Positions 56,388 to 64,000 of a DNA stretch of 64,000 nt are shown one piece after another (positions within the stretch are counted from its first letter, which is position 1; every line of letters begins with the position of its first letter). The notes beneath the pieces were generated by a model. The model saw nothing but the letters and a program-made list of their open reading frames with translations, had not been told where the DNA came from and made no database searches. The position numbers were made by a program, and so were the translations under genes. The DNA is taken from assembly GCA_963681505.1 (NCBI GenBank), contig OY811976.1:4950003-5014002 (forward strand), read 5' to 3'. This stretch comes from Eunapius fragilis. Its lineage: Eukaryota; Porifera; Demospongiae; Spongillida; Spongillidae.

Positions 56388-57654
56388 TGGGTCCTCCTGT
56401 TCAGTCAAAGAACCTGTGTATGCATGTGAGAGCGTACACGTACATGTATGGATGTGAGTGTACCTGTGGTGCGCATATGTGTGCATGTGTGTATGTGTGT
56501 GTGCATGAATGTATGCGTGTGCATTTGTGTGTGCAAGTGTGTATGTGTGTGTGGGGGGGATATTTTCTGTTTCTGCTGGAGGGGGACAGAACCTGCTAGT
56601 GTATTGTGTCCTCGGGGGACATGATTTGTAAGCCGGTTATGTGCAGATTCTACTAGCAGATTTTGTCCAGGGGAACAATTTCAGTGCACAATCAGTGCAC
56701 AATGTTGTTGCATAGCTGATAGAATACAATGAGCCAATAGGTGTAGTGTTCTGACTGAAATTGCATTATGTAGTAGTCCATACAATTGTGGTTTGATACA
56801 AAACACCAATCCAACAGCCACTGGTGCTGCCAAACTACTACAGTGCTACTTGTACAGGCCAAGCTTGTACTCATGTGTTTGTCAGTGGTTGATATGGGGA
56901 TGGGGTAGATGTGAATTTGGAGCATACAGCATTCTATGGTTGCCTTTGTACATAAATTCATAGTGCATTGTATGCTTGAGGTCAGCAACCTGCCCACAGT
57001 CAGCCCCCTTTCACTAATGCAACAGAACATCTTGACCTGGATACTAAAATCCAAACTAATGTGGCCTGTACAAGTAGCACTGTTGTAAGAGCTCTATGAA
57101 ATCAAGTTTGGTAGCACCAGTGGCCAATGGATTGGTGCTTTGTATCAAACTTGGACTACTACATAATGTCACAGCACTACACACCATTCCCTGTTGGCTC
57201 ATTGTATTTTTAATTACATGCACACATAAACAAAAGCAAACATACACACACATGCATGCATGCACATGTACACTCACATGCATACACAGGTTCTTTGAAC
57301 GGATGGGGAAAAGGAGAACATTTTATGAAAGAGGGAGACATTTATTTCGCTTGTGGACATTTTGTCTGGGGATGGGATCTGCTATGATACCAGTATGAGC
57401 ATGGCATGGGACTTAGAATTGGATGTCTCCCAGCAACAGTAGAAGTTTTTGAGACTGGTTCCTTAACTCTTTACAGGGATAGAACAACAGGCTAAGGCTT
57501 TGTGGTCTGTCTAGTGTCCTGTATGTGAATGTAAGCGATGTGCCTTTACCATGAATGCGTGCATACCTGTGTGATACTACTCGTTTAGGTGTGCTTAGCT
57601 AGTACTGATGTTGTGACCATCTATTAATGTAATGAGCACAGTTGCAGACACAGG
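56388..57654. repeat. Spacer of the giant inverted repeat
   Basis: A GT-rich microsatellite-like stretch (56430-56560), and a smaller inverted pair: 56725-56860 (gagccaataggtgtagtgtt, cactggtgctgccaaac, acttgtacaggcca) against 57060-57210. Also gaacctgtgtatgcatg near 56409 and its inverse near 57283. No gene. Confidence 0.6.
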
Positions 57655-58936
57655 CAACACATACAAGTGCATCTAATAGGAGCAAGTATACCCGAGTGGT
57701 ATGATGTCTGAATGCAAGCAAGCCATATGAAGGGACACACTGCATACTGCTTACCCCAAGAACTGTGATATTTTTTGTGTGGGAGTGTGTGCGCACAGTT
57801 ATTTTGTGTGTGACTTGTAGTGACGAACTACGCAGTCAATGTACACATCATACAGACAATTGTGTGTACAAGATTTCCAATGTGTTGAAGGCATAAATTT
57901 TGGGGGTCTGAGTATTGTCAACAGCACCATTGTGGCCATATAACAAATACTGGCATAGTGTATGTTATGCCATCAGTGGTGTAAACGGATTGGTCATCGC
58001 TTTGCTGCTCACAGGCAACAGCCTCCATAATACCGGATTTTAAACTGGCATGGGTGTAAACTACTAGGATAACGTACTATTCCAAATCGTCTTCATGTAT
58101 ACATTGCAGTGAACACAAACGTTGCGCCGGTCGAGTTTAAGTAGGATGACGTGTAGCGATTATATCTCAGTCACAAACACACAAGCGACAGCACGTGTGG
58201 CCTGTGTCCGAGAAAAAAAAAATCGAATTACACTCGTAGAAATGAACGAACATACAAGCTCAACTACAATACGTGATTGCAAAAGGGTTTGAGCTTACGT
58301 ACGTTATCTTAGCCTTAGGATCACGTAGGCTCGATCAATTCGACGTTTTCATGTCGCCACGCGCCACCGTAAACTCCCAACTCGTTTACGCAACTGAAGG
58401 AGACGCAGACAGGTGTAACCTAGTAATGCTCACGTGACAAGCAACTTGCAAAATGTCAGGTCCACCTCCGGATGGCCTGGGCTATCTATTCGAGGGAGGG
58501 TGGGGCACTTGATGGGCAGTGTCTCGTAGTCACGGGGTTAAAATAGCAATGACGGCACAATGGCGGAGCAATCCTAAGACAAATGAACGACAACTTTCAA
58601 ACGCCGCTGCTTTGTAACCGCTCATCACATCTCAAACGAAAAGGCGGAAAAAATAGCGGGTGCAGTGTTGTAAATGTGTTGCAAATTTGAACGCGAAAAG
58701 GCATTCTTTCATCGAGATCCATTGAAATCTAACTGTTCTGGTTGTTTAATCATGAGGACCCCCCAGGGAGTAAATAAAAAACATTCGACAACAAAATGCA
58801 GTAGTAAAATGGTCCGGTAATATTTGTAGTAAGTTTGAAGGACAGAGCTTTAAAGGTCGCAAAGATACTGCAAGATGAATTGAAGAAATGTTAAAAATCA
58901 CATAAGCCCAGTTTTCTCTTGCACTGCCCCATATAC

Positions 58937-60380
58937 ATAATAATTCAAGTATAACTTGATAAAAAAGAACTGAGCGCACACATTGACACGTGTACCCATA
59001 AATGACCCCCATGTAGTTATTCTTGTAAACTGGGAAATGTTAAGCTAGTCTTATTGACAGCCTAAAGTGACAGACTAAACAGAACCATCGTCTGTTGCGC
59101 TTTTTTCACATTATTGCTTTGCACTGTATTAAATTTATAGATTTATGGTGTGAAACCGATGAGAGGATGCTTGAATTGAAATAATTTTAACGTGCGAATA
59201 GGTTATTTTTAAAACCTATCTCTAAAAAACGAGCCTTGTACTTTTCATACGAAAGATAGCATCTGGCCAGATTTTTCATGTCTTATCGATGGATGATATA
59301 GGTTCAAGCAATAACATGGTCTATCTCGGTCATTGATACCCAACTTACCCTTTTGTGCTATATAATATCAGGCTCTATGAACTAATCTGGTTTCAGTTGG
59401 ATAGTTGTCATTATTATTCAGCCTATCCCAACAAAACTGACGCAATACATGTAATGTGCCTATCACTTTGAAGTAAACATCGCAGAAGTACCTCGAAGCT
59501 TTTTAATCATAATATTAAGGTCTGTACGTAGCTTACATTCTAGAAAGAGAACATTGGAGGCATCTACTTCCGTGTGACGTACAGTCCAACGTCGACAAAT
59601 GGCTTTTTTTGTGGTCTGAAGAGGATCCCTTGATGCGTCCACAAAGAGGATCCCAATGAATGGATTCGTATCAGGAACATGGGATTACACACTTTGTATA
59701 CACCACTATCAGTTTTATTCATTACAATGTCTTATCATGAACGATATTTCAAGAACAAACGTTTTTATTTGTACGGTGGTTACCCTTGATGCTTGCGCAT
59801 GAATAATATAGCTCCGATGATGTTGAATTCTAAGTGATAGGCACATTACATGTATCACGTCAGATAGGCACATAATAAGTACAACAACCAACTGAAATCA
59901 CTCATTGAGTCTGATAATAAAATAATGGAATGCAGTGACGTATATTTTTAACACAGCGTAAAAGCACATTGCATGTATATGTGCTGTTCTGTGAAATAGG
60001 CTGTTAATAATTCACATAACGACCTTATATCATGGATAACAATGTATTGATGAATTTTGATGAATGAAATCATGGGAATCCATGACGTACCATTATGTCA
60101 ACGTTTCGTTCAATTAATGAGATAAGTACAATCCATGTATATAACAGATGTGCTTGTAATACCAAAAAACATATCTTAAATAATATTAATTTATTAACGT
60201 CAACGTCAAATATTAAGAGCAATGAGATAATGATTATATCCATGACTAGTTCGCGTGTATATTGGCTATGAATCTACTTCAATACAGTTGTTCGCGGCGG
60301 TTGTCAAGCACTTCTCTACAACAACAATAATATAATACATCACGTGCGGTTACGTAGTTACTTAATCCTTCCAATACATT
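58937..60380. repeat. Degenerate repeats, inverse relatives of 52-54 kb
   Basis: 59600-59750 holds cgtatcaggaacatggga, acactttgtatacaccactatcagtttt, the inverse of the 53.75-53.85 kb unit. No gene. Confidence 0.45.
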
Positions 60381-60425
60381 TGTGTGTATATTATAACCCC
60401 GTTGACCGAGTCAACTGGGGAGTCA

Positions 60426-60665
60426 TTAATATACAGCTTTGTGTGCTCTTTTAAATGCGGCTCGTTTTGGACGTTGCACTTTGTCTGTTGTACACGTAGA
60501 CGCCTTTCTGTTTACCTGAATCACTGTTTCCAATGGACAGAGTTGTTGAATTGGGCGTTTAAGTAATGATGTATTCTTTACACTAACGCACCTCTGACTG
60601 CTCCATCTGAACCTTGTATCAATTGCTCTACCTTTCCCAATCTCCACAGGGTTCTGGTTGGTCAT
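60426..60665 (-). pseudogene. Possible BEL/Pao-like C-terminal remnant
   Basis: A 79-codon frame ends with SLLKRPIQQLCPLETVI, which resembles the motif near the end of BEL/Pao polyproteins (R-P-[IV]-x-K/R-L-x-x-L). Nothing else of such an element is adjacent, so this is only suggestive. Confidence 0.3.
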
Positions 60666-60679
60666 ACATGTATATGCAC

Positions 60680-62095
60680 TTCACCAATTGCAATCACGTC
60701 ATCACTATCCAGTAGTTTTTACTATCAATGGGATTCCCTTCATTCGCTCAAATATTACCCCTCCAATAATGACTCGGCGTTGCACCTAGATATCGCATTC
60801 CGCGTACCTGATTTAAAATTTGTAAGCTCCATATGTTGGATCAAGGTTTTAGTACACAGTCAGGCAAGCTTAACAACCCATGATTAACTAGTAGATGTGA
60901 AAGTCGTTTTTCCATGTCACAACATGAGTTCAGTGTGATCGAAACTTCATTGACGACGTCAAAATCTCTTCGTATGAGGGTTAAGATCGTCTGATAGACA
61001 TCTCTTCATTGAACTTGCAATCCTAAATATTCCGGAGCTCATTCCATGTTAAAAACCCACTTTTAAATGAATTCTGCCAAGAATTGGGTCTTTTGAGCTT
61101 GGCTTCATTTCAGATTTAAAAGTTTCGGCATGGGAAACTTCGTCTTGCCGAGAAGCTTGACGGAGTTGGTGGAGGGATAAACGGTCAACTATCAAATCTT
61201 CTGCAGATTACACAATGGAGCAGCAACTTTTTTCACCAGCCTTCCACGTACAATCCAAAGTCAGTTATGTCGATGTATCATTCTCATCACATTATGCAAT
61301 ACTTTCTCATGGCAACTCTTCACAATTAGAGCTGTTATGTGGTGGTTTGCATCTTGGAGAATCGGATACTTGGCAAATCTGTTACTCAACCGTTCCTTGC
61401 ACCTTCATCGTCAACAAACGTTCCAACTGGCTGAAATTTTGTTTCTTAAGTAGGGACAAGAAGCAAGATTTTTATCAAGTAGGTTTCAGCCCTCAATCAA
61501 AACTCACTGTGTCGATAAGTCATTTCTATTCTTCATGAACTTTCAGTATGAGCTGAAATCTTCAAACCCTCACAACAGCTTCTCTTGAAGAGATACATCC
61601 ACTAAAAGATTGCGCGCTATATAGTCTTCATCTTGGACATCCAATTATTAGGAATGTATTCAGCATCAAAGTTTTCTTCAGAACTGCTGCACAACCATTA
61701 AGGACCGTTTAGCATATTCCATGTGAAGATATATCTGCTTGATTGCTAGATCCAGGGCAGAATTTATATCGAGGTGGTGACGTCACTTGAAGCTGGTTTA
61801 AGTTGACTTGGTAGTGTCACTCAACAAAAATTCTCTACAGAGAAACTATTAGTTGAGGCAATTCATCACTTTGCGTTCGGTGTAGGGGGCTGTCGTTCTA
61901 ATTATTTTTTTACTGACTTATTTTTATACTGACTAGAAAAATAATCGTGCACATTGTTTCTCTTTATAAATATTTTTCTTTTTTAAAATTCTTTTTATGT
62001 CGACAATAATAAAAACATAATAAAGAACGTCCCCCGCTTCTACTACTACTATGGAAAGCTATTAAACCATTCGGCTAATTTGGATTGCAGGTGCG
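60680..62095. other. Unassigned stretch with one open frame
   Basis: 61215-61538 is open on the plus strand for 107 codons from an ATG (MEQQLFSPAFHVQ, GGLHLGESDTWQICYS). It matches no family known to me and shows no exon neighbours. It could be a transposon fragment or chance. Confidence 0.2.
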
Positions 62096-62097
62096 CG

Positions 62098-62246
62098 CCA
62101 CCCTCAGACAACCTCAGGGTGCGCAATAGATGGCCGGCCACCCTCAGACAACCTCAGGGTGCGCAATAGATGGCCACCCTCAGACAACCTCAGGGTGCGC
62201 AATAGATGGCCACCCTCAGACAACCTCAGGGTGCGCAATAGATGGC
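62098..62246 (+). repeat. 36-bp tandem repeat, four copies
   Basis: Four copies of ccaccctcagacaacctcag + ggtgcgcaatagatgg; the first has four extra bases (ccgg). Copies are identical, so expansion is recent. Confidence 0.9.
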
Positions 62247-62580
62247 CGCACATTAGGGAGATAAAATTCACCACTCCATTCGATATATCGCCTGCATGAT
62301 ACGTACAGTTTATGTGTGTTGGTTCTTTTGTCGCGATCACAAGTCAACACTGCGTCTAGTTCGTATGCCTCAACTGAAAATTGTGTCGTCGAGATTGTTT
62401 GTTTAAAGTATAATCGTCAAACAGTTGTCACGATTTTTAACTTTTTGCGAACTAGACGATATGGGAAAAGACGGCGTAAGGTTTCGGCAATGCAATAGAT
62501 TGGTTAGCTCTATTAATAGTGAAAGCATACCATAGGCAAAGTTCTAGAGCCTGCATCGGAAGATACTGTGACATTTCGCA
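62246..62580 (+). repeat. Dispersed repeat, copy B (copy A at 51595-51960)
   Basis: Begins cgcacattagggagataaaa and ends near aaagttctagagcctgcatc, same order as copy A. Confidence 0.75.
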
Positions 62581-64000
62581 TCAGTAGCAGAGTGAATGGA
62601 GCTCACCAAAGCCTTCATTGTATTCACATTTGACGGGTATAACATGATGCATCATGACTAATCAAGCTTGGGAATTTTGAATAGACTGTTGTAAATAGAA
62701 AAGTGGTAAAGCATGCTTGCTCATGAATCTTATCACTCCCGAGTTATGATCAATAATCAAGTTCGTCACATTGATATATGACCTACCTGTATCTTACGAT
62801 GCATGTGCTACATTGCGAAAGGAAGTTATGGATTGACGTTTCAATGGTTATTTCCCGTTACGCCGTAAAATCAGGCATGAAAGTTAGCAACGTGTGACCT
62901 GTATGTAAGGCTGGATTTGCCAGCATTTGGTGAGTGCTAATGCAAAAGTAGTCCTTACCATTCTTTGACTTAATAAATTGGTGAATATCGTCAGTACTTA
63001 TTCATTTTAAATATTTTAGTAAGTAAAGATTTTCTCATTGCATATTCGAACAATTAAGCTAATCCGGTTTCCAGGATGGTCATGGAAAAGCAAGACAGGC
63101 TAGTAGTAAAACCATACAAATGCATCATATAGGATTCCTGTATTGATACTGAATGATATATCATTTACAAAACTGACTATGTAATTGACTTTCATGATAT
63201 CCTTACTTCAATTTGTTGACATGAGTAGTTTTTCCTTATGCAATAGAACTGCTGCGGTTATTGATTACATTCTACATGGTTGTAACGTTTTTATGTAAAC
63301 ATTGGCATGGTTTCACGATGCTCATGCACGTCGGTTATGATGCATTAAACTGTTAATATAATTGATTTACAATGGTTTAGTATTCTTACTCTTAGCCATC
63401 TCCACTGTAATGTAGAGATACAAACAATTTTCTCTTCTCACTGAACGACGCAACGGAAGTATACATTCCTGCATGTCATGCTAATAATGAAACCATCGTA
63501 ACTAATTAAGAATTATGTTTAGGCAAACGATGGTATTATGTACGCATTGAATTAACTTAGTTCGATGTGATCATTGTCATGCATTGCTATGTCATTCCTT
63601 ATCGCTGTACTTAGTTGATTTTAATGCAGGTTGATGAAAATGATGTGATTATCCATGAATTGACATAATTTATCGTGCGTTTTCTGGTGTGTCTTGGTAT
63701 TATTAACAGCCGATTAATGAATCGATGCGCAATTTGTTAACAAGCATCATTAATTGTTCGTTTATTAAATTATAGTGATCGTAATCTAAAGAACAAGAAG
63801 TTTTCCATCCGCTTTTGTTACAGGTAGTTACTGATATGCGATAGTAGCAATGTAGCAATGCATGCCAAGTATACACGCATATAGTAGAATTGTTCTCATT
63901 AGTTGGCTCGATGAATTCATCTTGTTTCAGTTGGCCTGTATATAGATGACTGACATTATGATTATTCAGTGATAAGTCGTGATAAACATTCACTACAGTG
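62581..64000. other. Noncoding stretch to the window end
   Basis: AT-rich sequence with vague likeness to the 52-54 kb degenerate repeats ('tattaacagccgatt' near 63700). No gene or clear repeat boundary. Confidence 0.3.

Larger units (their letters stand above)
54517..58936. repeat. Giant inverted repeat (~4.4 kb) with ~1.3-kb homologous arms
   Basis: The left arm 54517-56387 and right arm 57655-58936 are inverse complements over about 1.3 kb at high identity. The outer ends are TATATGGGGCAGTGC / GCACTGCCCCATATA. Identical reading frames appear on opposite strands (FNISSIHLAVSLRP at both ends), which is a symmetry effect. The left arm is longer because of two inserts (about 55051-55399 and 55698-55963) missing from the right. 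The 1.27-kb spacer itself contains a smaller inverted pair (56725-56860 / 57060-57210). No transposase was found. It could be a large foldback transposon or an inverted duplication. Confidence 0.85.

Noticed and set aside
54512..59012. Identical small proteins near both ends on opposite strands
   Set aside because: They arise from the inverted repeat and have no known domain.
60395..60440. gactcggtcaac / ggggagtcatt block similar to Ginger1 end units
   Set aside because: Only one short unit, no TGTCG terminus nor a second end found.
62098..62246. CRISPR-like array
   Set aside because: Units are adjacent with no unique spacers; it is a simple tandem repeat in a eukaryotic context.
1..64000. 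Operons, ribosome binding sites, bacterial terminators and riboswitches
   Set aside because: The host genes have spliceosomal introns and the window is eukaryotic; none of these applies or was seen.

Overview
The window looks like nuclear DNA of an invertebrate animal, most likely a sponge. It is AT-rich, host genes are split by many short GT-AG introns (about 47-200 bp), there is a multi-exon fibrillar-type matrix gene, and most of the sequence is transposable elements and their debris. The sponge assignment is an inference; no rRNA, tRNA array or marker gene fixes it.

Three host genes can be supported. (1) A plus-strand collagen gene, with one exon at 7237-7477 and the rest at 22298-25295, runs Gly-X-Y repeats into a short trimerization-like segment, a six-cysteine CGNG-type repeat and a C-terminal endostatin-like domain (collagen XV/XVIII-like). 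Its 5' part lies left of the window or is not recognisable. (2) The C-terminal two thirds of an SLC15/POT oligopeptide transporter lie at 31517-36196 (+). The exons for the first membrane helices are missing, and a Gypsy fragment abuts the first visible exon. (3) A complete five-exon VPS25 (ESCRT-II) gene lies at 36430-38523 (-), tail-to-tail with the transporter.

The rest by region: 1-1560 carries the C-terminal remnant of a non-LTR retrotransposon. 1570-4730 is an end-to-end Ginger1-type DNA transposon with TIRs and an ACGT target duplication; it encodes an integrase-like transposase, a Ulp1-like protease and a PHD finger over seven exons. 4880-6000 has a 33-bp minisatellite and a domesticable-type hAT/ZNF862-like remnant. 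7478-22297 is a roughly 15-kb collagen intron filled with MITEs, a nested pair of plus-strand LTR elements, a minus-strand Gypsy remnant, a spacer-less 136-bp palindrome and a degenerate repeat array. 25696-27035 is a TIR element with a remnant ORF, followed by repeats. 29250-31510 is a broken Gypsy copy. 38600-44700 holds a tandem duplication upstream of VPS25, MITEs, a THAP-domain remnant, poly-G/poly-C runs, a reverse-transcriptase fragment and a foldback element. 45205-50153 is an intact Ty3/Gypsy element (1515-aa Gag-Pol, identical-looking 172-bp LTRs, GTAG target duplication, tRNA-Leu-type primer site) sitting in the loop of an older inverted repeat. 51000-64000 has no convincing host gene: it is degenerate repeats around a giant inverted repeat at 54517-58936.

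The most interesting items are the Ginger1 element with its two captured cellular-type domains, and the collagen domain order with a CGNG repeat between the trimerization-like and endostatin-like modules.
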